DNA of 64,000 nucleotides from contig NC_088316.1 of the NCBI RefSeq assembly GCF_910592395.1, positions 17,362,001-17,426,000 of the forward strand. Direction: 5' to 3'. The stretch comes from Lineus longissimus. Its lineage: Eukaryota > Nemertea > Pilidiophora > Heteronemertea > Lineidae. Of the stretch, positions 1 to 10,440 are shown in pieces. How positions within the stretch are numbered: position 1 is the first letter of the stretch; each line of letters begins with the position of its first letter. Below the pieces are notes generated by a model that was not told where the DNA came from, did no database searches, and worked only from the letters and a program-made list of their open reading frames with translations. The position numbers and the translations under genes are program-made.

Positions 1-308
1 CTATGTGTCTTTGGCACATACATTTCCCATTGTCACAATTTATTTCTTAAAAGATTTATGATATTGGCACCTGCCATTGGATTTCTATTAGCCTATACTT
101 TCCCAAGATTACCAGGGTAATTCCAGTGGTAAAGGCTACTACAGTGACATGCTCCCCTAAAGATACAGTCCATCCTTGTCTATTATGGATACGATTACTC
201 ATCAGAATTTCTTTTATGGTTTCTTTCCTGCCTTGATTACTGGTTGTCGGAATGAAAATCTGACACTGATGCCATCATTTCTTTCCTCCCCACCCATCCA
301 AGTGTGCA
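1..308. other. No supported feature (window edge)
   Basis: Unique-looking AT-rich sequence. Short open frames on both strands overlap one another and carry no recognisable motif. Nothing else seen. Confidence 0.5.
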
Positions 309-528
309 TGGGACAGAGCCATAAGTTTTCTACCTTTTCTCCCCAACAAAGCAAATACAAGATTATGAGTCTACTACTTTTCCTCCTTACCTGGGTCAGA
401 GTGATACGTAACTCACAAGTTCTGTAGGGGTCAGAGAGATAAGTCATGAGTTTTCTTCCCTAGCTTACTCCATGCCTAGGTCAGAGAGATAAGTCATGAG
501 TTTTCCACCTTAGTTTCCTCCCTGATGC
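309..528. repeat. ~50-bp tandem repeat, about four units
   Basis: Two adjacent 50-bp units (429-478 and 479-528) begin with the same 27 bases, starting GGTCAGAGAGATAAGTCATG, and then diverge in a pyrimidine-rich half. Weaker older units precede them: GGGTCAGAGTGATACGTAA near 393 and GGGACAGAGCCATAAG near 309. The gradient from near-identical to diverged copies suggests local duplication by slippage or unequal exchange. The short frames crossing it are not conserved between units, so it is probably non-coding. Confidence 0.7.
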
Positions 529-2634
529 AATCTTGACATGAAAGTGATTGTCCTCAAAATTGATCTTGACGTAGATTAGTCCATGTTGTCCGAGACCCAT
601 GGGACACATTATTTCATATATTGCATGGTGCAGAGAAAATAGAATACGAACCAGCCTCAATTCTGATGGCACCTTGGGAAATCGACTATTAAATTATAGA
701 CGGCTATAAGAGGCTTATTGTAGGAAGCTGAGATGTTGTTGTAGAAGTTTTAATATTACAGTATAAGAGACTTATTGAATATAAAGAGCATTACAATAGG
801 CTGCTGTCCTTTCCCTTGTTATTAAAGGTATAGGATGGCTGTACTGACATACTCCACCTTGCAACATCCTCATGAGGCCTGATAAGAATAATAGAAGTCA
901 AAAGACACAATTTTATTTGTCTGGGATGCTTTTAATGGATCATGAATCGTACCCTAAGAAGTCATGACTGATTCCAGTGATGAGCTAATGGGTGGATGAA
1001 TAGAATCGGCTCCTGGCAGCATCGCAAAAGACATAAGTAGAGTAACCGACAGAAATGGAATAACTTTTTCATTCTGCTTGTATGGATTAGAAATAAGTTA
1101 AAGGTGGACACCATCTTTTTTCATTAATGACACTTTTACTGCCAATAATTTCTCTCTTCCATATCGTTCTAAAAGGGCAATTCTTCGACATGCTTGAAAA
1201 ATATTTGGCTAAAAGAAATCATTTCCAACCAACTTGTGACTGCTCTATAAGGGTTGAAAGATGCAAAACTAAATTTGCTAAAGGCTTTCGATGTAAGCAT
1301 GCACATGAGAAAAAGGCTGTGACTTCTCATATCATACAATTATTTTCATGCCTGTAATAGGACCAGCATTCACTTCATGCGTGTAAAAAGTGGCTGGTAC
1401 CAGTACTGACCATTTGGAGGATTGGTAGCTCGAAGGCTGTGACTGGAAAACCAACAGAAATGCATCTCATCCGTTAATTTGTTTGCAGGGCAATCACTTC
1501 TGCTGATATATGCAATACTTTATCTCACTCATTTGTCCAAGGGTATCGGACAGGATCTAGTGTAATTACGAGATGTTCAGAATGATATATTGTGATCAAG
1601 GCGACTGTCCTATTAGGGACACATGACTCTGGAGTTTTGGCCAGGGGTTGTGACCTTAATTATCACAGGTCAGTCAATATTGATACCCTTTGATGATGAC
1701 AGAGATAATACAGAGATACTAGGAAAGATTGAGTAACGTGTTTGCTCTGCACTTTCTGTGCTTGAGATGGAAGAGTCAGACTGGTATGATTTCATAACCC
1801 CTTCCAATCTGAATCCGAAATCACTCTCTTTTTCAAGACAAACTGGGCATAGGTCTGAAAAAGTGGCTAACGTCTTCAAGTCTCCATTGAATCTGATTGA
1901 AACACGTTATTGAATATGGTTGAAACAGGTTATTCTGTAGTTATTTAAATTTGTCACTTGCTTAGGTGCACTTTACAGTTTTTGAACCCCACTTAGAGGA
2001 GCAAGTATGATGTGAACATTCATATCCCCAAAGGCTAGCCTCAGTGTGAACGCATGGCACATAATGTACTTAGGCTGAGTGTTTGAGATTATGACCAGCT
2101 GAGCTTTCTTTCTTCGAGAAGGCAGATCGACTGATCTGGGTGAAGACCAGGAACATTTTACAGCTCATAATACCTGATTGGCCGTTTGTCCACTTTCACG
2201 CATGACCCTCAGGGGCCAGTATGGCATGTTTGTAGACACACCCTGGTCATAGTTCTAACAAATCACCAATAATTGCATTGAAGCATATTTTCAGTTTGTC
2301 CTGATTCTTCAGCAAGTCAACAAACAATTTTTCTTGACCAAACCCATGCAGGTCAGACTCATTTCATTCCGTTAATATTCCTGAACAACTCATAACAACC
2401 AGTTAATCCTCAAATGGTTAATTAACTTATCATAATCCCTCCTGGTGGACCAGACAAGATCAGACACCCAAGAAACCATACCCAGAATATGTCCAACTCC
2501 GATAACTCGTTGGCCAGAGTTGTTCAAATAATGACCTGCCTGTCATTATCAGTGAGGATGGTATGTTTTATGGTGATTGGGTACTGCGGGTCAGATGATA
2601 CATGCTGTGGCTAACATAATTTCATCGTTCAGAG
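529..2634. other. Unique AT-rich sequence, no supported gene
   Basis: No frame on either strand is long or motif-bearing. An acceptor-like TTTGTTTGCAG ends near 1489 and is followed by about 30 open codons, but two frames are open there and there is no good donor, so I do not call an exon. Confidence 0.4.
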
Positions 2635-2866
2635 TTGAATTTTTTCATAAATTTAAAATTTTCAAAGTCAAAAAAATTTTGGGACTGATGATATTTCTTC
2701 ATTTTGAGCAGAAATAAAAAAAAAAGTGAAAAAAATATTTGGACTTTTAAATATTTCAAACTTCAATTTTTTCATAAGTTCAAAATTTTCAAAGTCAAAA
2801 TTTTTTGGGACTGGTGATATTTCTTCATTTTGAGCAGAAAAATAAAAAGGGGAAGAAAAAGATATC
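2635..2866 (-). repeat. Family A dispersed repeat, two monomers
   Basis: Two adjacent monomers (about 2635-2764 and 2765-2866) share the order TTTTTTCATAA, AAAATTTTCAAAGTCAAA, TTTGGGACT, GATGAT or GGTGAT, TTCTTCATTTTGAGCAGAAA. The same ordered blocks recur at five other loci in this window. The strand is arbitrary and set relative to the 27.7 kb array, where the reverse complement is read. Monomers differ by substitutions and by A-tract length, so this pair is old. No coding potential and no target-site duplication recognised. Confidence 0.8.
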
Positions 2867-3534
2867 TTCTAAAATGCATCAGAGATGTGCTACTATGCTA
2901 TATACAGAGAGCAGGTGCAGTCTGGATGATTAATTGATTCGTTGACAGGATGGAATTAAACCCTGGGGGTGAAGGAAAGTGCACAGGGATGTACTTGATC
3001 AGCCAACACTTGATTTCTGATCATGTCCCTCATAACTCAAGGCTACCTGGGTTGGTGTTCTGTTTGTACGGTCCCCAGATTCAAATTTCTCTGTCAATCC
3101 ATCTACGTCATGGTACTACGAGGATCTGAACCAATAGTTACCAATCGCAAGAGTAAGCTATGGGCTATAAAAGTGATTAATTCAATCTCGAGCAACGCTG
3201 TATTTATTCTTCTCCCTTTATCTCCGTACTCTTTGATTCAGAGACCTTAATTAAACTTGATTATCCTTATCTGTGTTCTTTAAAATTCATTCAGTTGAAT
3301 CTAAATAACTCTAACCTTGATTCCGTGAAGATTGCTGCCTGATGGCCAGTCTGTCATTCCAGCTTTGCCGCTTCATTTGCACAGTAGAGGTGTGTTTAGA
3401 ATATTGGCAATGAGTAGTATATGTAATGTGGGAACAGTTTTGCTGACCTAAGGGAAAAATGCAGTGCAAAAGATTTCTTCCCTTTAACAGACTTCTCTTA
3501 TCAGAAAGTCGCCATTGATGTAAACTGACCCAAA
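2867..3534. other. Unique sequence flanking the transposon
   Basis: No supported gene. A short pyrimidine-rich acceptor-like site ends near 3361 but has no convincing exon behind it. Confidence 0.4.
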
Positions 3535-3542
3535 GTATTGAA
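3535..3542. repeat. Target-site duplication, left copy (GTATTGAA)
   Basis: The 8-base sequence GTATTGAA directly abuts the left end of the element and recurs exactly at 4499-4506 directly after the right end. Confidence 0.8.
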
Positions 3543-3736
3543 GGTTTATTCCTGTTTCGCCTATTCCTGTTTCGCCTATTCCTGTTTCGCCTACAAAATT
3601 CCTGTTTCGCCTATTCCTGATTCGCCTATTCCTGTTCCGCCTATTCCTGTTCCGCCTATTCCTTTTTCGCCTATTTCCTGTTTGGCCTATTTCCTGTTTG
3701 GCCTATTTCCTGTTTCGCCTATTCCTGTTTCGCCTA
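3543..3736 (+). repeat. Left minisatellite arm, ~12 units of TATTCCTGTTTCGCC
   Basis: About twelve tandem copies, most of 15 bp. Three are 16 bp (TATTTCCTGTTTGGCC and relatives) and one has a five-base insertion. Variants include ATTCGCC, TTCCGCC and TTTTTCGCC. The 15-bp length keeps a frame open by arithmetic, which explains the repetitive open frame here; it is not a gene. Confidence 0.9.
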
Positions 3737-4337
3737 CTTTCCAGTACCCCTACAATAAATCGACTCTCCCACGGGGAACCTTAGGGATGCATGTCCATTT
3801 TATGGGGAAAATGTGAGGGGACAATTGGATGATGTTAACGATGTGATGACAATTTGACTAATCAAATGCCATCAACTTTGTTAACAAACCATGCCATGAC
3901 CGTTTTGAAAGAGTCACCTTGAAAGCGGGGACAGTCCGGGACTTATTTGACCATAGGACCATAGGACCTTACTGACACACAGTTAAAACTAATAGATTAA
4001 GTAGAGTAAAGCAGTCGTTTATTTTATGAAAACTGAATTCATGAGTTTTTTGATAAAAATACATAATATTGTACATTCTCATAATTATTTGATCAAAATC
4101 AGCTGTAAAACCCATGTCATAATATACATGTAGGTACAGCACATATAAAGTCAAACAAGGTGGAAAATACATATCATGATATTATGTCCATTATGTCCCT
4201 CTCTCCATTGACGTATTGTTCTTTGAGGCGTAACATGCGTTCGTCAATGCGTACATATGTGGCTCTCCTCGGGTTTGGTCGGTCAGTAAGGGACGGTTCA
4301 TATTCCTACGTCTGTGGGGAGGTTAGCAATACATTTG

Positions 4338-4498
4338 AATAGGCGAAACAGGAATAGGCTAAACAGGAATTAGGCGAAACAGGAATAGGCGAAACAGGAA
4401 TTAGGCGAAACAGGAATAGGCGAAACAGGAATTAGGCGAAACAGGAATAGGCGAAACAGGAATAGGCGGAACAGGAATAGGCGAAACAGGAATACACC
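4338..4498 (-). repeat. Right minisatellite arm, ~10 units, inverted relative to left arm
   Basis: About ten copies of AATAGGCGAAACAGG, the reverse complement of the left-arm unit. 15- and 16-bp forms (AATTAGGCGAAACAGG) alternate through much of the arm. That alternation is not seen on the left, so the two arms appear to have expanded independently after the element formed. Confidence 0.9.
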
Positions 4499-4506
4499 GT
4501 ATTGAA
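4499..4506. repeat. Target-site duplication, right copy (GTATTGAA)
   Basis: Exact match to 3535-3542, immediately after the right terminal repeat. Confidence 0.8.
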
Positions 4507-5905
4507 GTGGATCATTTTGTATGAGCTTGAAATTATCAGCAAACAATCTTATTTGTTGGCCATTACCTGAGTTAGAATTGCTGTACTCAGGTACTGGCAA
4601 CAAAACGGTGAAATAAGCTGGGTAAACCTAAATGATCCTATCAAGTTCATGGCAACTTCAGTTGTAAAGTTTTATACTGCTGCCATGCAGAAATTAATTG
4701 ATCGCTTAGTAATGGCAGGAGTGGTTCTTCTGAAGAGATGTAGATGGCAGGACTATCAGAACACAATGTTGTCCCATAGAAAATTCTTGAAATCGCCGTC
4801 CTTTCTATTGTCAAAACCTATAGCATCTTCAAACTTCAAAATCCTATTGATGTTTTAAAGTTCTCTAAGAGAGGTGTTGCATAACTTTGCATCCTGGTGC
4901 CTGATTTAACATCCATCACTCGGCCAGCTACAATAGTCTCAAGTGGATAACTGGTACCTTTGAATGGAAAAATTGGCTGACTTGCTCATTTTGAGATCAA
5001 ATAACAGTTATTTGATGCCAGGGGCCATCAATTTTCTCTGCAATAGTTTGAAAAAGGAATAATCCTTGCAAATGGTTTTCTGAAATCGGGTCTGTTTTGG
5101 CTGGTAAATATAAATTTTATGTGAAGTGAGATGCATGATGGCAAAGGCACATGATGAAGGCAGCTGGTGAATCTGACCAATGAAGTAAAGGAGGAGTTTA
5201 AGATGGTTGACAAACATGTTACGGTGGGAGAGGTAATCCGTGTTTCTGCACAACAGCAAATTCCGAGTGCCTGTTGGTGTTGTGGTTCTACCAGTGTCAC
5301 TCCTCTAACATTTCCAATTGCTTAAATCTCGGTTGCTATGTGACTCAATGTAAAGATACAGACCAGTGGTTCCGCTGATTCTACATATTCATTACCATTA
5401 CCTGCGGTGAACTTCCTGTCACAACATTTGTTGGTAATATTTCATTTTCACAACGATCTCATTAATATCCTTGTCAATGGGTAAATGGGTAACGAGTCTG
5501 AAATAAACAAATTAGCACATTTTTCTGATGACCTTCTATAGAATTCCTCAGGCAGTTTGTCAAACTACTATTGATAAGGCAGTGCACTAAGGTGTCTATA
5601 AATCAATAGCATTCCTATCAGATGCTAGTCCATTTCCATTGTCAGCGCGTACAATGCTAGTTAACCTCCTGGCATTACATTGACTTGTTATGCTGATTAT
5701 GGAAAATCGGATGCTGTTGTAGTTTTTGCCTGACTTGCGATCTCTGATGTTGGAGATGTTCATCTTTTGCTGTGAGGGCTGCACGGAGAAATCATCTATT
5801 CGGAAGAAATGCAAAACATTGGCGGCAGCGAATTTTCTATATTCTGATTTAACAGACCTGGGTCTGTCTCACAGTGCATTTCAGGTTTTAGGTAGCAAAT
5901 GACCT
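4507..5905. other. Unique sequence, no supported gene
   Basis: Overlapping minus-strand frames at about 5008-5300 are open in two registers at once and have no motif, so I treat them as chance. Nothing else seen. Confidence 0.4.
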
Positions 5906-5933
5906 GGGGGGGGGGGGGGGGGGGGGAGGGGGG
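5906..5933 (+). repeat. G21-A-G6 homopolymer tract
   Basis: Twenty-one consecutive G residues (5906-5926), one A, then six G. It could form a G-quadruplex on the plus strand. Length is prone to sequencing and assembly error. Confidence 0.9.
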
Positions 5934-6700
5934 CAGGTGGACAAAGCAGCAACAGGAGGGATTGGTCCCATTACCCTTGGTTGTGAGTAGGACACCTTGT
6001 CCTTTATCCAGTATACCACTGCACCCACTCTACATGTCTCATGTATCTATACCTGACTATATATATCTCTGGTCAACATTCTAAAAAGCATCCTTTATAT
6101 CAGGATGAGAAGCTATAAAGGTCATCAGCTTTGAAACACATAAAAAGTCAGACGTTTGGCAGAAGCTCAAGGGACAATTTATCACCATCTTATAGGGTTC
6201 AAGAAGATGACTCCAATTGTCATTTGTGTCAATTTCGTGCATCACAATGGTCGGAATTTTACTTAAATTTAAAAAATGCTCCAAGATAAAAAAATCCTAG
6301 GGGAATTCTTTCTTCCTGACTTTTGAAAGTGGAACTAATTTCGTGGTCTTTATGTTCTGTTGCTAATGTTCTCTGCTTTGGGATCATGATTAAACTGCCT
6401 CAAGTCTGAGTCAAGAATCACCGTCTTATTAGTCTGATTTTTTATAAGTCATGTTCGACCATTTTTTTGCTAATTTCTCAGGGGTATTGTTTGGAAGTTG
6501 ATGAAACTTGTGATCGACCAAAAGTGGTGAATTAACTAAATTTGTCGCAGGAGATTCTGAATGGAACATTTGGCGGAAAGACATTAATTTAAATGCGGTT
6601 TAAGACATGTGAGTCACCATGTCGTAGAATTTTAAGTTTCTCCTCAAGAGATTGGAAGACAATGGAAGGATTTAACCATTCAACACTTTAATCATTCCAG
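5934..6700. other. Unique sequence, no supported gene
   Basis: Nothing recognised. The segment ends in a pyrimidine-containing acceptor-like ATCATTCCAG at 6691-6700 that borders the next entry. Confidence 0.35.
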
Positions 6701-6853
6701 CTTTCGGCACTTAAAATTATATTGTTTCCACCAACTTCCATTTCACGAGAAAATGAAACTGCACAAAAACAAAGTCTTATCTCTTGAGGAAATTTGTCAG
6801 TATTTCGCTTCAAATGGCTTATTCTTGGTTATGTACTGTCAAAATCTGGCAAA
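6701..6853 (+). CDS. Candidate internal exon, unknown protein
   Basis: A 153-bp segment lies between an acceptor-like ATCATTCCAG and a strong donor, GCAAA|GTAAGT. Its length is divisible by three. Only one frame is open throughout (register starting at 6702), reading FRHLKLYCFHQLPF near the start and EEICQYFASNGLF further on. The peptide is rich in His and Lys and matches no domain I recognise. Having both splice signals around an open frame is the reason to list it. An open 50-codon frame is expected by chance often enough that this stays weak. Confidence 0.2.
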
Positions 6854-7042
6854 GTAAGTAGTTCCTTGCAACTTTACCCACAAGGATTTGACACCACAAC
6901 ACTGCTCCTCTTGTAAACCTTGGATATCAATGATAAAAGTCACAGGGAGCCTGGATGATTGCCCTAAAGCCTAACTGGAGTCAAGCCCTTCCTATTCCTA
7001 ATCAACATAAGAATGTGAAAACCAAGGATGTTTTTGTGGAGA

Positions 7043-7601
7043 TGACAAGTTAACTTGAGAAAAAATTGTAATCAGGATTCCTACTGCATTGGCTAATCTT
7101 CTTAGCATTTCAAGGGCTCTTGAGGAGGAAATTGAGATCTCGATGTGACTGGCATCCGATTTCTGTTCTGATCGTGGTCACTAAGGTGCAGTCAGCCTCA
7201 TGGAACTAAGGCTTGGCACTGGTGGTGATTTTTAAATGATGAGATTAATATTGAGATATTGATGAAGAACTGGAGTCTGGATTCCATTCGCATTAGCTGA
7301 TCTTCTTCGGGTTTCAAGAGCCCTCCAGGAGGAAACAGAGATCTCGATGTGACTTGCATCAAGTTGTTTTGATCCAGATTGTGGTCCTCAAGGTGTGGTC
7401 AACATTGTGTAAACATAGCTTGAGCCGAATAACAAAAAATTTATATTGCGATCTTGATGAAAACTTGCAATCGGTATTCTATCAGCATTGGGTGATCTTC
7501 TTGGAGTTTCAAGAGCTCTTCAGGAGGAAATCTCGATGTGACTTGCATCTCGTTGTTTTTTTCCTGACTGTGGTCACTAAGGTGCTGTCATATTACCAGT
7601 A
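7043..7601 (-). repeat. Three-copy tandem repeat, coding-like on the minus strand
   Basis: Three diverged units start at the minus-strand sequence CACCTT at 7584, 7395 and 7188, so spacings are 189 and 207 bp, both multiples of three. Read on the minus strand in one common register the units give related peptides: HLSDH or HLEDH, then MQVTSR, FPP, LLK, an ED(x)PM or EDQLM block, and RLQ(F/V)FI. The middle unit is open for 65 codons (7395-7198). The 7584 unit is open for about 47 codons. The 7188 unit has several stops. Divergence changes many amino acids, so current protein-level selection is not evident. It could be a decayed repeat-protein exon cluster or a tandem repeat open by chance. Family not recognised. 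Confidence 0.55.
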
Positions 7602-10235
7602 GAAAATGTGGCATACGTAATCATTAATTTGGATTTGAATCGAGTCTAAACATTCTTAGTTTCAAGTAGTCCAGTGGCGGAGCTGTTATGTATTCGCTCT
7701 AGAAAAGTTTCATGTAATTTCTGATTAAATTTTTGACCGTGTGACGTCCACAACAAAACTGTCTCCTGTGAGCTCCCATCACATGTCTGCAGCAACCATT
7801 GCTAATCTATGTGATGCTGATCAGGCAGTTATGTCGTCAGCCCAAGGGTAACGTTACACAAACAATAGCAGTGACGCAATATGTGATATCAACATTCCCT
7901 GAATGTCTGCCGCTGTGATTTAGTGATTTATGGTGGTCGCCCAAGGGGGAAGCCCATGCCGTCTCATCATTGTCACAACCCTGTCGTCTTTGAGAAAATC
8001 AGTAATTTCATCAATTTTCTCCCGCTATTTAAGGTCACATGGTTCCCTGTTATTAAAGACTCGCATTACAAGTTATTAACTCAGAGCCAAAACAGGGTCC
8101 AGAAGGGGCAAGAAATATTTCTGGACGGCATCCTGGGGTCGTAATGGTTGGTGAGGGAGACAAAGGTTTCTGTTGACCCATTTTTGCCTCTGTCCCCTCA
8201 CAGCTTGATTGAAGCGTGACTGGCAATTTGGCCCATGCTGTTTCATTCCAGCCAAATGCTCTTTTTCATCTGAGGAAAATGTCAGCTGACACCTAAACAC
8301 TCGTTCCGACGTCGTCTAGGATTACAGGCTAGTTTCCCAATCATGAACTTTCTTTTGATTTCCCAAGTCCTTGCTCTGATAGTTTCTTTGGGTAGTTGGT
8401 TGGTCTCATTTTATGTTTAACAGCTAAGTTTAGTCACATATGCCAGGAAAGTACCAGAAAGAACTGCATCTGTCCACCACTGAAGAATGGGACCATATAT
8501 ACTCATACATTTGCTACCAATCTGAACACCAAGGATATTTTGCCTGGCATCAATGGGTTTCATTTTGCCTGTCTCCCTACATCCAAGTATGCCGACAAGA
8601 CTGTCCTTCGAGCATTGTACTTAATTTCAGGCATGACAAACTATGTCTCTAAACTACCATGAAAGATACCACACAGCCTTTTAAAATGACAACAATACCT
8701 ACATATCTGTAAAACAAGGAGTTAATACAGCTGGCCTCACGTCCAAGGGTTTCATCTTGTCCTTCTCCTCTGGATGGAAATCCTGCCGGGGGCATGGTAT
8801 TTCAAGCGTCTGACAATGTCTCTCTCCATCTGTTCCCCAAAAGCATCAAGGATGGAAACAAAGGCATTCTGTATGTGAGTGTCATAATTTCATCATATCA
8901 TGACGATTTTCACGTGCCATTGCTCTTTTGATGTTGACCACCCTGATATCTCCAGGCCAATATCTGTGTCTTTGTGATCTGGTGTACACCCAGGGAGCAA
9001 AGGTCAGAAAAAAGGTATGACAATCTGTCCTGGGTCCAAGATTTCAATAATTTGTGATGGGAGTGTGGTCATAGAGTGAGGTATTTTATGTTGGCATTCA
9101 CACACCAAATATTATGCTCTTATACCCTAATATCTTAATGCCAACAGCTTTGTGGTCAAATGTCCAAGTACCAAATGCATCAGAACAACTTTTGAACATT
9201 TTTCTGCGTTACAGAGTTATGATATGGACGAGAGGTGGGTTCAAGCAGGGCTGGGGTTCACCAAGTATAGTTGTCTTTGTTGACTTTCATGTGTCATTGC
9301 TCATGTACCCTAATAAACCTTTTTGTGAGGAGTAAAGAAAAGGAATAGATTGCTCTGAATGAACCAATCACTAATCGATTCCTGTGAAGATATTCAAATA
9401 CCTCTTCCTCTGCTTTGTTTTCATTTGGTGACTTGATGAATCACAATGCTTGTCATCTTTCCAACAATCATTTCATGCAAAACAAAACAGATAGCCAACG
9501 AGTGTGGCTCAAAATGACATTAATTGCTCGGTCGATGCATCATAGAAACTTGTCATCACTGGATTATCTTCTCCTAATCGAAATGATAAGTGAAAACGTG
9601 ATGATCTTACACGATAATCACCAGTCTGATGATTTGTAATGAAGTTAGTGGCCTTGTCCTAAACATTCTGGGTGTGACTTCGTCCTCATTTGGAATATGG
9701 GTTAAATCCTCAAAACATTTTGATATCTGCTGACTGTATGGTGACTAAGTTATGAAGATGATAGTAATGACATCCATCTATAAAATCAGGAGGTTCCTAT
9801 TGACTAGCACTAATTTTAATATTCTTATTCTTATACTGAATACAGTGCATAGATCAACTGTTTTAAGGTAAAGTTAGAGTGAAACTGTCAGATAAGACAA
9901 GATAACGATATGAGATTTCATCTGATCAAGATATGAATGCGATATTACTGAAAGGCGATCATATTATTCAGGCGTTAATTGCGTCTCGGTAAAATGACAA
10001 CAATGGATTAAATACGATACTTGGTTTGAGCATGTGTCTTGATAGATGCATAATATTAAGCCAACCTAATCAGGTAATCATGGTTGATCAATGAGTTCAA
10101 GAAATGTGGCGTCTTTTTATGAAAATGATGAACACTTCATTAATGCTGTCTGTAATCAATATTGTTATTGTCTTGGGTTGCTTTGTGATAATCCTCATGA
10201 GGACAAGATGGGGGAGTTTCGTACAAAACAGTGGA
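7602..10235. other. Unique sequence, no supported gene
   Basis: Short frames only, several overlapping in different registers (for example 8396-8662). No motif or clear splice pair seen. Confidence 0.4.
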
Positions 10236-10440
10236 AGAAACATCATGAGTCCCAAAATTTTTTTGACTGAAAATTCTGAACTTATGAAAAAATTCTACTC
10301 TGAAAGATTTCTGAGTCCAAATATTTTTTCACTTTTTTTTTTCTCCTCAAAATGAAGCAACATCAGCAGTCTCAAAAGTTTTTTGACTTTGAACATTTTG
10401 AACTTATTGAAAAATTCAACTCTGAAAGATGAAAAAAATT
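10236..10440 (+). repeat. Family A dispersed repeat, about two monomers
   Basis: Shows the family A blocks in the same orientation as the 27.7 kb array: CATCATGAGTCCCAAAA, TTTTTGACT, AATTCTGAACTTATGAAAAA, GAGTCCAAATATTTTTTCAC, CTCAAAATGAAGCAACATCA and again AGTCTCAAAAGTTTTTTGAC. The second monomer is truncated near 10440. Confidence 0.75.

Larger units (their letters stand above)
3543..4498. mobile_element. Non-autonomous DNA transposon (MITE-like) with minisatellite terminal inverted arms
   Basis: The 956-bp element is bounded by exact 8-bp direct repeats GTATTGAA. Its outer 20 bases are inverted repeats: GGTTTATTCCTGTTTCGCCT on the left and GGTGTATTCCTGTTTCGCCT when the right end is read on the minus strand, one mismatch in 20. 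Both arms are built from a 15-16-bp tandem unit, TATTCCTGTTTCGCC on the left and its reverse complement on the right, so the ends could fold back extensively. The roughly 600-bp core (3737-4337) has no transposase-like frame. It includes a small ACCATAGG direct repeat near 3950-3967. An 8-bp duplication fits hAT, P or Merlin mobilisation. The GG terminus leans to Merlin, but this is inference. Confidence 0.85.

Noticed and set aside
3538-3816. 92-codon frame with a Cys/Phe/Ala/Tyr then Pro/Val/Ser/Ile repeat pattern
   Set aside because: It is the 15-bp minisatellite of the transposon arm; the unit is a multiple of three, so the frame stays open by arithmetic.
3543-4498. Regular short repeats reminiscent of a CRISPR array
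   Set aside because: Units are directly adjacent with no spacers, the two arms are inverted, and the context is eukaryotic.
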